DNA from: UBA3496 sp964558115
GTDB lineage: Bacteria > UBA8248
Assembly: GCA_964558115.1 (NCBI GenBank)
Contig: CAZLCI010000036.1
Coordinates: 1 to 20,688 of the forward strand
Length of the DNA: 20,688 nt
Direction: 5' to 3'
The translations under genes were made by a program, and so were the position numbers. The notes under the pieces were generated by a model. The model searched no databases. It was not told the DNA's origin and saw only the letters and a list, made by a program, of their open reading frames with translations. Positions within the stretch are counted from its first letter, which is position 1. Every line of letters begins with the position of its first letter. This document shows positions 8,000 through 15,390 of the stretch, in pieces.

Positions 8000-8500
8000 T
8001 CATATATTTTGAATCCACATTATTAATGCGTCCTCTTTTTTTCCATCATCTACGTAATAATCTTTTCGCATTGCTATAACTGAAAAGCCAAATTTTTCAT
8101 AAAGTCCTATTGCAGTTTTGTTTCCTATTCGAACCTCAAGAGTTGCTCTCTGAGCACCAAGTTGGATTGCCTCTTCTAATATTTTTTCCAGAAAAAAACT
8201 CCCCAAACCCTTCCCTTGAAATTTTTCAGAAATTGCAAAATTTAAAATATAGCATTCATCTACAATCATTTGCCAAAAAGAATAACCATAAATGATAGAA
8301 TTCTTATCTCCACCATCAATAACGGTAGAATGGTGTACTTCATTTTTCAAACCAAAATAAAACAAATCCGTAAGAATTTTTTTTGACCATGGAAACGGAT
8401 ATACTTCTCTTTCAATATTTAGAACACTACTAACATCTTTTTCTTTCATATCTCTTACTATCAGATTGGAAATGTCATAGTTTTTTTGATTGAAATTCAA
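8000..8500 (-). CDS. rimI: Ribosomal-protein-alanine N-acetyltransferase RimI
   Basis: A 166-residue GNAT acetyltransferase. The acetyl-CoA loop is FQGKGLG (94-100), and the RimI-type C-terminal block LEVRIGNKTAIGLYEKFGF (121-139) carries Glu122, Asn127 and the catalytic Tyr134. It ends with RKDYYVDDGKKEDALIMW, also characteristic of RimI. The IEREVYPFPWS motif near residue 29 matches the substrate-side motif of the family (E-x-x-x-FxxPWS). It is expected to acetylate the N-terminal alanine of ribosomal protein S18 and possibly other proteins. The start is TTG at 8500: GAGGT lies 6 nt upstream (plus-strand 8507-8511), and the only nearby ATG (plus-strand complement at 8511-8513) hits a stop after two codons. 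The tsaB gene, a common partner, is absent here. Confidence 0.92.
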   Translation of the reverse strand: MNFNQKNYDISNLIVRDMKEKDVSSVLNIEREVYPFPWSKKILTDLFYFGLKNEVHHSTVIDGGDKNSIIYGYSFWQMIVDECYILNFAISEKFQGKGLGSFFLEKILEEAIQLGAQRATLEVRIGNKTAIGLYEKFGFSVIAMRKDYYVDDGKKEDALIMWIQNI

Positions 8501-8506
8501 AGTTCT

Positions 8507-8511
8507 ACCTC
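8507..8511 (-). promoter_or_regulatory. Ribosome binding site of rimI (TTG start)
   Basis: GAGGT on the minus strand, 6 nt before the TTG at 8500. It supports the unusual start codon of rimI, because an upstream ATG overlapping this site is followed at once by AGG TAG. Confidence 0.65.
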
Positions 8512-8656
8512 ATAAAATTGATACACTTAACACCAAAACATTATTCTGCGAACATCGACTTACCATTACATTAATATTAATATAAATTAAAATCAGAAAT
8601 AATTACTTATACTTATTTTGTATCCAATTATGAATCTATCGTAGGAGATACTAATC

Positions 8657-9358
8657 ATGAGTGCAAAAATTACTTTTCTTGGACAGTCTACATTTTTAGG
8701 AGAGAGTGACAAAGGGAAAAAGTTTTATATTGATCCATGGCTTGAAGGAAACCCTAGATGTCCTGAAGAATATAAAACACCAGAAAATGTTGATTTGATA
8801 TTACTTACTCATGGCCATGCTGATCATGTTTCCGACGTAGTCAATGTTTTTAATACAAGTAATTGTAATGTTGCTGGACCTTACGAACTAGTGAATTTAC
8901 TTTCCGATGAAGGAAATTTTGGAGATAAAGCAGTTCCTATGGGAAAAGGAGGAAATATTAATTTAGATGGTTTAGAAATTACCCTTACCCACGCTATGCA
9001 CAGTTCCAGTTATAATGGAGAATATTCCGGAGAACCTTGTGGAATAATTATGAAATTTGAAAATGGAAAAACTCTTTACCATGCGGGGGATACCAATGTT
9101 TTTGGAGATATGAAAATAATTTCTGAACTTTATTCTCCAGATCTTTGCCTTCTTCCCATCGGCAGTAGGTTTACAATGGACGGAAAAGAAGCAGCCCTTG
9201 CTACGGAACTTCTTTCTGCAAAAAAAGTAGTTCCAATACATTTCAAAACGTTTCCTTTGCTTACTGGGACATCAGAACAATACGAAGAAGAAATTAAAAA
9301 AAGAGGTTTATCTACACAAATAACCGTTTTAGAACCAGGAGAATCAATAGAAATTTAA
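8657..9358 (+). CDS. UPF0173 metal-dependent hydrolase (metallo-beta-lactamase fold)
   Basis: A 233-residue, full-length member of the UPF0173/YtkL family. The metal site is intact: THGHADHVSD (His52, His54, Asp56, His57), HAMHSSS (His115), HAGDTNVFGDM (Asp145) and VPIHFKTFP (His195). The IGSRFTMDGKEAA block (168-180) and the N-terminal FLGQSTFL are typical of this subgroup. It is a cytoplasmic hydrolase with the metallo-beta-lactamase fold; physiological substrates of the family are unknown. The start is ATG 8657 with AGGAGA at 8643-8648. It is monocistronic, divergent from rimI, and its stop lies 2 bp from the stop of pgi on the other strand. Confidence 0.93.
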   Translation: MSAKITFLGQSTFLGESDKGKKFYIDPWLEGNPRCPEEYKTPENVDLILLTHGHADHVSDVVNVFNTSNCNVAGPYELVNLLSDEGNFGDKAVPMGKGGNINLDGLEITLTHAMHSSSYNGEYSGEPCGIIMKFENGKTLYHAGDTNVFGDMKIISELYSPDLCLLPIGSRFTMDGKEAALATELLSAKKVVPIHFKTFPLLTGTSEQYEEEIKKRGLSTQITVLEPGESIEI

Positions 9359-9360
9359 AA

Positions 9361-10677
9361 CTAATCCAAAAAATTTGAATTTGACCAATTTTGTTTTAAA
9401 ACAATATTTTTGAATTTTTTGACTGGGTTTTCTTCGCTATAATCAAATTTTTGCATTAATTTTTTACTATTCTCTACCGCTGGTTGGTCAAAAGGATTAA
9501 CTCCTCGAAGAATCCCACTATAGACAACTGTCCATTGCCAAAGCGAAATCATAGTTGCAACGTCAGAGAAAGAAAGTTTTTCTAATGATAAAACCATATG
9601 AGGACATTCATACCTTTCTGCTTCGGCAAGTAAAACACTGTGTTCAAGATCAAGATATTCATCGCATATAAGTCCATCAGATAAAGAAATATTCTTGTTA
9701 GAACTTTCTAAACGAAGACTTAAACCCAACATATTTTTTCTGCCATCAAAAAAACGTTGATTAGTATGATGATGACTCTCTGGTGCATCAGAATAAATGA
9801 CCGTTTGCCCCATTCCTTTTTTACAATAACTTTCATGGACTAATTGAGTTATGAGTTCTCCTAAACCACGAAAACACTTCCCATATCCGAAAACAAAAAG
9901 TTCAGTAAATCCTAGGATTTCAAACATGTATAGTCTTAAGGAAAGAGCTTTTGCAAGATTTAAATGTAATCTTACTTCTGGCAAAAATTGTTTATGGGCT
10001 TCCTCGAACGAGTGATCTAATTCTACTACCTGGTCAATTTGATTTAAAATTAGAGCAATTGGCAAAAAAGAATTATTCTGTCCAGCAGAGAAACGACCTC
10101 CGACTTGATCTGGATGTGGAAGAATTGAAAGAGAATTTTTTTTTGCAAAATCTGACAAACTACTATTGGTAGAATCAGTAACAACCAGAAATTGATATCC
10201 TTTCTCAAATAAAACTTCTGATGCTTTAACCACATTAATAGTATCGCCAGACTTACTAATTGATACAATCAAAGTATTTGAAATGGAAAAACCAGCATTT
10301 CTTGATACCAGATCACCAAATACCCCATTTCCTTCAAGTGAATCAACAAAAAATAATTTTTTAGATGAATTATTTCGGAAGAGAGCGTCGTATAAGGCAA
10401 TCGTATTTCGAATAGAACCACCGTTACCAATTACTACTATATTCTTTTTCTGAGAGTAAAATGGCAACAAGTCAGAAATTTTTTGCATATCAGGTCTAAC
10501 TACTGAAAAATGTGGTTCAGAAATGCCATTATTGTAGAACGAAATTGCATCTTTACATTTCAAAGAGTCTTCAAGCATTAATTTCGCTTCATTAATTGCA
10601 CTTTTTTGTAGAGGTGACGCAGACTTTGAAATCTTATCGTATATTTTCTCTGAACCAGAATAAAAAATAACACTCAT
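9361..10677 (-). CDS. pgi: Glucose-6-phosphate isomerase (divergent, short form)
   Basis: A 438-residue phosphoglucose isomerase (glucose-6-phosphate to fructose-6-phosphate, cytoplasm). Two SIS domains are recognisable: VVIGNGGSIRNTIALYDAL for the first phosphate-binding loop, LIVSISKSGDTINV (normally SKSGTT), QVGGRFSAGQNNSFLPIAL, then PESHHHTNQRFFDGRKNM in the second half, and the C-terminal signature NPFDQPAVENSKKL with the catalytic lysine at 405/406. It is at the short end of the family (about 450 residues in Bacillus, about 550 in E. coli). The SKSGD variant and the HHHTNQ block make it a divergent branch, but gene length and motif order are intact. It is transcribed alone, away from gap-pgk-tpiA, and ends 2 bp from the UPF0173 gene. 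Confidence 0.85.
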   Translation of the reverse strand: MSVIFYSGSEKIYDKISKSASPLQKSAINEAKLMLEDSLKCKDAISFYNNGISEPHFSVVRPDMQKISDLLPFYSQKKNIVVIGNGGSIRNTIALYDALFRNNSSKKLFFVDSLEGNGVFGDLVSRNAGFSISNTLIVSISKSGDTINVVKASEVLFEKGYQFLVVTDSTNSSLSDFAKKNSLSILPHPDQVGGRFSAGQNNSFLPIALILNQIDQVVELDHSFEEAHKQFLPEVRLHLNLAKALSLRLYMFEILGFTELFVFGYGKCFRGLGELITQLVHESYCKKGMGQTVIYSDAPESHHHTNQRFFDGRKNMLGLSLRLESSNKNISLSDGLICDEYLDLEHSVLLAEAERYECPHMVLSLEKLSFSDVATMISLWQWTVVYSGILRGVNPFDQPAVENSKKLMQKFDYSEENPVKKFKNIVLKQNWSNSNFLD

Positions 10678-10756
10678 TTCATAACCTATAATAGTAGAGC
10701 AAATAATTTAACTAACAAAACAAGTTGATTGTGAACTTTAACATAAAATAAAACTC

Positions 10757-10785
10757 TTGACCGAAATAGATAATTATAATTTAAT
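10757..10785 (+). promoter_or_regulatory. Candidate sigma-70-type promoter upstream of DMT-hyuAB
   Basis: TTGACC at 10757-10762 and TTTAAT at 10780-10785 are separated by 17 nt, each one mismatch from the -35/-10 consensus (TTGACA/TATAAT). Transcription would start near 10792 and run through the 10804-10831 hairpin toward the DMT gene at 10936. In DNA this AT-rich a -10 match is weak evidence; the correct spacing and the TTGAC core give modest support. Confidence 0.4.
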
Positions 10786-10803
10786 ACTTTTTAATGTTTT
10801 CAT

Positions 10804-10831
10804 GAAAGAGGGCCTTGTTAGGCCCTCTTTC
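10804..10831 (+). terminator. Strong inverted repeat, intrinsic-terminator-like hairpin
   Basis: The arms GAAAGAGGGCC (10804-10814) and GGCCCTCTTTC (10821-10831) form a perfect 11-bp stem with a TTGTTA loop. This is the most G+C-rich hairpin in any spacer of the window. The plus-strand 3' side continues CTTTCTTAATT, a weak U-rich tail, and the minus-strand side reads TTTCATGAAAA, weaker still, so plus-strand termination is favoured. No plus-strand gene ends immediately upstream: the nearest is UPF0173 at 9358, with pgi antisense between. It may act as an attenuator or 5'-end stabilising stem for the DMT-hyuAB transcript, as the end of a very short RNA, or as a barrier between pgi and hyu transcription. 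Confidence 0.6.
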
Positions 10832-10935
10832 TTAATTAAGTACAATTCTTCATAGAGAATATTTCAAAAATAGGTTAGATTCTCTTTCTTTTTTCGTTAT
10901 TTAATGAATAGCATCATTTGAGAAGGAATTTTAGA

Positions 10936-11355
10936 TTGAATTCTTCAACTTTTATTTATGTAGGACTTACGATTCTATTTTTCGGCATTTGGGGAACGTT
11001 TATGAAAATTGGACAAGAACGTTTGGGTTCAATGAACCACTTAATACTTATGGGTATTACTCTACTCCCTATCACTATTCTTGGAGTATTGTTATACCGT
11101 TCATCTTTCCCAACTATAAGTTCTGCATATATTTTTCCGATTTGTGCTGCTATTTCTACCGCACTAGGAATGTATTTTTTGACTACTGCGATCTCGCATT
11201 CAGAAAATAATATAATTGCGGTAATTGCTTTATCTGCACTTTATCCTGGAGTAACTGCTTTTCTTGCATATTTATTCCTGAATGAAACTTTAACTTTGCA
11301 AAAGATTGCAGGGCTATTTTTAGCAATTATCGCTGCAATCCTTTTCGCATTCTAA
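10936..11355 (+). CDS. Half-size DMT/EamA-type membrane transporter
   Basis: About 139 residues with four to five hydrophobic helices and a single EamA-like repeat (LFFGIWGTFMKIGQERLG near the N-terminus; LYPGVTAFLAYLFLNETLTL near the C-terminus). Such half-size DMT proteins work as dimers, and two-domain EamA proteins arose from them by duplication. The start is chosen as TTG at 10936 because AAGGA at 10923-10927 precedes it by 8 nt; an in-frame TTG at 10918 would place that site inside the gene. hyuA follows after 10 bp, so this is likely the transport component of the hydantoinase operon, importing a cyclic amide or exporting a product. Direction and substrate are unknown. Confidence 0.82.
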   Translation: MNSSTFIYVGLTILFFGIWGTFMKIGQERLGSMNHLILMGITLLPITILGVLLYRSSFPTISSAYIFPICAAISTALGMYFLTTAISHSENNIIAVIALSALYPGVTAFLAYLFLNETLTLQKIAGLFLAIIAAILFAF

Positions 11356-11365
11356 GAAAAATATT

Positions 11366-13522
11366 ATGAATGATAATAATCGAAAATTAAGAATTGGAAT
11401 TGATACAGGCGGTACTTTTACCGATATCGTCGGAGTCAAAACAGATACAGGTGAAATTTTCAGTACTAAAACGCCTACAACAACATCCGATCCTAGTTTA
11501 GGATTGATGCAAGGTATCGATAAAATACTTAAAGAAACAAAAATGCGTGACCGAGATATATCTGGCATTTACCACGGAACTACGGTTGCAACAAACGCAA
11601 TTTTAGAAGAGAAATTTGACAATCTTGGTCTTATTATCACTTCTGGATTTAGACATCTTCTTGAAATAGGTCTCGTTACTCAAAAAGAGCATTTTATAGA
11701 TTCAACGAACTTCACCTCTAGATTAATTCAAGAACCTTTAAAAGCATTAGTTCCGCCAGAGAGAGTGCTTGAAGTTAACGAAAGAATCTCTTCTGCTGGA
11801 AAGATTTTAAATCCATTGCAAGAAAAAGAAATATGTCTTTTACCAAAAAAATTTAAAGAAATAGGTGTTTCTTCTGTAGGTGTTTGTCTTCTTCACTCTT
11901 ATGCTAATGCTATTCATGAAAAGTCAATAAGAGAAATTTTTGAAAAAGAGTTTCCTGAATGTGAATTGAGTATTTCTTCATTGGTATCACCAGAACCTGG
12001 GGAATATGATAGAGCAATTACAACCCTATTAGATTCTTTCATAAAACCATACGTAAAAAGCTATCTCAAAAAAAGTTCGGGGAAAATAGAAGAGAAATAT
12101 AAAAACATTCCATTCCTCATCATGAAAAGCAACGGTGGGGTTGCCTCAAACGAAGAAATTTCTAAGAAACCTATCTCAACAGTTTTATCCGGACCTGCAG
12201 CAGGTGCACTGTCTGCTTCTTATCTCGGAAGAATCTCAGGTATTGACAAGTTGATAACTCTTGATGGTGGTGGAACTTCAACTGATATTGCAATCATAGA
12301 GGATGGGGAGGCAAAAAGGTCCGCTAATCATAAAATCGGTAGTTTTTCTCTTAAAATTCCGATGATAGATATTACAACAATAGGTACAGGTGGCGGTTCA
12401 ATCGCCTGGATGAACTCTGAAAAAAGGTTGAAAGTAGGTCCTCAAAGTGCGGGCGCTAGTCCCGGACCTGTTTGTTATGGACAAGGAGGTGAAAATCCTA
12501 CAGTTACTGATGCAAATTTAGTTTTAGCTAGAAGTCCTCTTCATTTAGCTGGGGGCGAAATAAAATTAAACAAAGCTCTCGCTATGAAGGCAATGAGAAA
12601 TCTCGCTAAATATTTCAAAATTGACCCTATGGAAATGGCTGCTGGTGTAGTTGAAATTACAGCATGGAATCAAGTACATGCAATTAGACAAACAACAGTA
12701 AAAAAAGGGTTGTCCCCTCAAGAGTTCTCCCTTATGGCGTTCGGTGGTTCAGGACCGTTGACTGCTGGACTTGTTGCAGAATTCTTAGGAATTGAAAGTG
12801 TAATTATTCCTCCTTTTGCTGGTATGACTAGTGCTTTCGGTCTTGAGGTCGTAGATCTGATGAACGAACATATCTATCGTTACGAGAAAAAAGAAAATGA
12901 CTTGGATATTCAAGAATTAAATTCAATTTTTGAGGACTTGGAGGCTCAAGCAACACAGATTCTATCTGAAGAAAACGTACCGGAGTCTCGCCAACTTTTA
13001 AAACGAAACATAAGAATGCAATATGAAAACGAATCAAATGAGATTGATATTGAAGTCCCCTCTGGTTTCATTTCAAATATTTCAATGAAAGAAATTTTGA
13101 AAAAATTTCATTTCTACTATCAAAAGCAATTCAACAAAAATTTCATTGATCAAAGACAAGTAGAAATTACAAATTTGAATATTGTAAGTTATGGTCTTAC
13201 TCAACCACCGAATTTGCCATTGATTCAATCTGGAGACGAATCTGCTGAAGAAGCATATAAAGGTGCAAGATTGGTTTGGTTTCCTGAAACAAATGGCTTT
13301 GTTGATACACCTATTTACTATCGCGAACGATTACTTGAAGGAAACTTTATCCCTGGACCCGCTGTTATAGAAAGTTTTGGGAGTACTACCGTCGTTTTTC
13401 CAAAACAGGAAGCTAGAGTTGATAGGTTTGGCAATTTATTACTAGTTTCTAAGTCTGATTTAACAAAACAAAACCAAAGAGCTGGGAGAGCAACAGGTCT
13501 TCACGGTGTAGGAGCGGCCTAA
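11366..13522 (+). CDS. hyuA: Hydantoinase/5-oxoprolinase-type subunit A
   Basis: A 718-residue protein of the HyuA/oxoprolinase/acetone-carboxylase ATP-using family. The actin-like ATP site is clear: IGIDTGGTFTDIV (10-22), HGTTVATNAIL (70-80), MKSNGG (253-258), SGPAAGA (275-281), LDGGGTSTDIAII (299-311), then IGTGGGSIAW and VGPQSAGASPGPVCYG (358-372). Together with HyuB it is expected to open a lactam or hydantoin-type ring, or carboxylate a ketone, using ATP. Oddities: the family motif FGGAGPLHA reads FGGSGPLTA, with Thr466 where His is usual. The stretch after GFRHLLEIG lacks the RP-x-LYDL element common in HyuA. Weak Shine-Dalgarno. It sits 10 bp after the DMT gene and abuts hyuB. Confidence 0.9.
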   Translation: MNDNNRKLRIGIDTGGTFTDIVGVKTDTGEIFSTKTPTTTSDPSLGLMQGIDKILKETKMRDRDISGIYHGTTVATNAILEEKFDNLGLIITSGFRHLLEIGLVTQKEHFIDSTNFTSRLIQEPLKALVPPERVLEVNERISSAGKILNPLQEKEICLLPKKFKEIGVSSVGVCLLHSYANAIHEKSIREIFEKEFPECELSISSLVSPEPGEYDRAITTLLDSFIKPYVKSYLKKSSGKIEEKYKNIPFLIMKSNGGVASNEEISKKPISTVLSGPAAGALSASYLGRISGIDKLITLDGGGTSTDIAIIEDGEAKRSANHKIGSFSLKIPMIDITTIGTGGGSIAWMNSEKRLKVGPQSAGASPGPVCYGQGGENPTVTDANLVLARSPLHLAGGEIKLNKALAMKAMRNLAKYFKIDPMEMAAGVVEITAWNQVHAIRQTTVKKGLSPQEFSLMAFGGSGPLTAGLVAEFLGIESVIIPPFAGMTSAFGLEVVDLMNEHIYRYEKKENDLDIQELNSIFEDLEAQATQILSEENVPESRQLLKRNIRMQYENESNEIDIEVPSGFISNISMKEILKKFHFYYQKQFNKNFIDQRQVEITNLNIVSYGLTQPPNLPLIQSGDESAEEAYKGARLVWFPETNGFVDTPIYYRERLLEGNFIPGPAVIESFGSTTVVFPKQEARVDRFGNLLLVSKSDLTKQNQRAGRATGLHGVGAA
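13508..13514 (+). promoter_or_regulatory. hyuB ribosome binding site inside the end of hyuA
   Basis: GTAGGAG lies within the last codons of hyuA, 8 nt before the hyuB ATG at 13523. The hyuA stop and the hyuB start abut as TAAATG, an arrangement that usually couples translation of the two subunits and keeps them near equal amounts. Confidence 0.75.
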
Positions 13523-15271
13523 ATGAATGCTAATCCAATTGTAAGCGAAATACTTTCTGGTGCAATTCTTTCTATTGAAATGGAATTAGAAGAATATTTA
13601 GTTAGATCATGGAGATGCGATTCCTTAAGAGATGGCAATAATTTTTCAGTTAAATTCTATGATAAATTCGGAAGATCTCTAACTTCAAAAATGCTAGGGA
13701 CCGGCATTGATGCGATTCTTGCTAAGTTTAGTAATGAAGAAATAAATCACGGTGACGCATTCATACAAAATGATTCTTTTCTGTCATTAAATGGTATCGG
13801 TGATTCATCAGAAATTTGCATTACTCAACCACTTTTCGCAGAAAAAGAATTAATCTCTTACATACAGGTTCGAGCACAACATGATGATTTAGGAGGTATT
13901 TGTTTTGGAGGAACATCTACTCACTCTGAGGATAATTTTCATGAAGGAATCATTATTGAGCCAATTAAAATAAAAGAAGGTCATAAATTAAAAGAAGAAA
14001 TATTTGATCTTATAGTTAAAAATAGTAGGCAACCGGACATTCTTAAAGATGACTTACATGCAAAGATTTCTGTGCTAAATTTAGGCGCTCAGCTACTTAA
14101 AGACCTCATAAAAAGATACGGAAAAGACGAACTAAAAGCATGTTTTTCGGATCTTCTAAGGGAATCTAAAGATGCTTTTAAAAATTTAATAGAAAAAAAT
14201 ATTAAAGATGGTGAATGGAAAATCAAAAAAACAATTGCTCCTGATCATTTTGAAAGTAAAAACTATGTGATTTTAACTCTATCAAAGGAAGACAACAAAC
14301 TTAGCTTGAACTTTACTGGAACTTCCGATCAGTCTGAAGGACCAATCAACTGTCCTCTCTATGGGAACGGTGTGAATTTTGTCGCGAGACTTTTAACACC
14401 ATTTTTGCTTCAATTAGAAAATGATTCTGATCAAAGGAATAACATAAGAGTGAATGACGGAGCTTGTAAAATCTTGGAAATAATTCTTCCAGAAAACAGA
14501 ACATTAGTTACTCCTGATTTTCCTGCTCCTATAGGTCTTCGTCTCTTAACTGTCAGCAGTATTATTTCCGGTTTTAATGAGCTTTTGTTCAAGGCAAGTT
14601 CTGGAAAAACACGGGTTGGATTTGAAAATTTAAATACTCTTAGCTTTTTTAGTGAAAACAAAAAAAATAGAACTACACTTTTTCGTGAGTCTATTGGCTC
14701 AGGAGCAGGTGCCTCTTTCAATAGTGATGGAGTCTCCTCAGTACTACCTCTATCTGGAACTGGCAGAATACCAGTTGAAATTGCTGAAAGTCGTTATCCA
14801 TTACAAATTATCCGAGAGGAACTAACAGTAGACTCAGCAGGTCATGGAAAATTCAGAGGAGGATTAGGAGTCACAAAAGAATACCATTTAGAAGAAGATT
14901 CTTTAATTTCACTAACTCGAAACGGAGATGAAGCATTTGTGCTAGGAAAAATTGGAGGACATAATGGTACTCCATCGAAACAATTAATTTCACACAAAAG
15001 TTCAAAAAAGACTCCGCTCCCATCAATAATTTCTTCTGAGAAAATTACTATAGGCGAAAGTTTGACAATTCAAGCTTCTGGAGGGGGAGGATATGGAAAT
15101 CCTCTACAAAGAAATATTCATCTAGTGAAAGAGGATGTATCGAGAGGCTATATTTCTCGTTCTACAGCCTTGAAAACTTACGGAGTAGTTTTCAAGAACA
15201 ACAAAAGTTTAGAAATAGACGAAAAACTTACAAAAAAAGAAAGACAGCAACTAAGTAAAAAGAAAAAATAA
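13523..15271 (+). CDS. hyuB: Hydantoinase/5-oxoprolinase-type subunit B (metal site motifs altered)
   Basis: A 582-residue HyuB-family protein, expected to pair with HyuA in an alpha/beta complex. Family landmarks: FSVKFYDKFGRSL (41-53, Asp47), GDAFIQND (77-84), DDLHAK (176-181), NFTGTSDQSEGPIN (263-276), GAGASFNSDG (394-403), IPVEIAESRYP (416-426) and the RGGLG turn (445-449). The C-terminal two thirds are conventional. In the N-terminal third, the usual GGxHxxD after the ND turn is replaced by LNGIGDSSEI, and the usual H(H/W)xDxGG reads QHDDLGG, with Gln119 in place of the first His. From memory these motifs supply metal ligands in characterised relatives, so substrate or chemistry may differ. 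Very lysine-rich C-terminal tail. No clear terminator follows. Confidence 0.88.
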   Translation: MNANPIVSEILSGAILSIEMELEEYLVRSWRCDSLRDGNNFSVKFYDKFGRSLTSKMLGTGIDAILAKFSNEEINHGDAFIQNDSFLSLNGIGDSSEICITQPLFAEKELISYIQVRAQHDDLGGICFGGTSTHSEDNFHEGIIIEPIKIKEGHKLKEEIFDLIVKNSRQPDILKDDLHAKISVLNLGAQLLKDLIKRYGKDELKACFSDLLRESKDAFKNLIEKNIKDGEWKIKKTIAPDHFESKNYVILTLSKEDNKLSLNFTGTSDQSEGPINCPLYGNGVNFVARLLTPFLLQLENDSDQRNNIRVNDGACKILEIILPENRTLVTPDFPAPIGLRLLTVSSIISGFNELLFKASSGKTRVGFENLNTLSFFSENKKNRTTLFRESIGSGAGASFNSDGVSSVLPLSGTGRIPVEIAESRYPLQIIREELTVDSAGHGKFRGGLGVTKEYHLEEDSLISLTRNGDEAFVLGKIGGHNGTPSKQLISHKSSKKTPLPSIISSEKITIGESLTIQASGGGGYGNPLQRNIHLVKEDVSRGYISRSTALKTYGVVFKNNKSLEIDEKLTKKERQQLSKKKK

Positions 15272-15295
15272 TTTATTTTTATTCAAGAAATCCTT

Positions 15296-15325
15296 TTGAG
15301 TAATTGTTTTTGCTTTTTGTTTAAT
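15296..15325 (+). promoter_or_regulatory. Candidate promoter for the gap-pgk-tpiA-secG operon
   Basis: TTGAGT at 15296-15301 and TTTAAT at 15320-15325 are spaced by 18 nt, giving a start near 15332 and a leader of about 60 nt before gap. An overlapping alternative is TTGTTT (15304-15309) with TATTTT (15327-15332) at 17 nt. The 119-bp spacer between hyuB and gap is the only non-coding stretch before the glycolytic cluster, so a promoter is expected here, but the sequence match alone is weak. Confidence 0.35.
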
Positions 15326-15390
15326 GTATTTTTTATTTTTCCGCTTTAGTAGTTATTTTTCAAATTGAAATAAAAGGGGGATTCATCGAT

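Noticed and set aside
7489..8500. rimI plus CvpA-family gene considered as a toxin-antitoxin or colicin-type module.
   Set aside because: The GNAT protein has clear RimI motifs rather than those of tRNA-acetylating toxins, lacks an adjacent DNA-binding antitoxin, and CvpA proteins are common housekeeping membrane proteins.
8570..8581. Perfect 12-bp palindrome ATTAATATTAAT upstream of the UPF0173 gene, considered as an operator.
   Set aside because: Composed only of A and T in a very AT-rich spacer. Several such palindromes are expected by chance in 20 kb, and there is no regulator nearby.
10757..10780. TTGACC with a perfect TATAAT at 10775-10780.
   Set aside because: The spacer is only 12 nt, too short for a sigma-70 promoter. 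The overlapping TTTAAT at 17 nt was preferred.
10804..10857. Possible 17-residue leader peptide starting near the hairpin (ATG within CATGAAAGAGGG).
   Set aside because: No ribosome binding site and the codons lie inside the inverted repeat; more simply explained as the hairpin itself.
11320..11568. Minus-strand open frame of 82 codons across the DMT-hyuA junction.
   Set aside because: Antisense to two well-supported genes, no family resemblance and no ribosome binding site; typical of shadow frames opposite AT-rich coding sequence.
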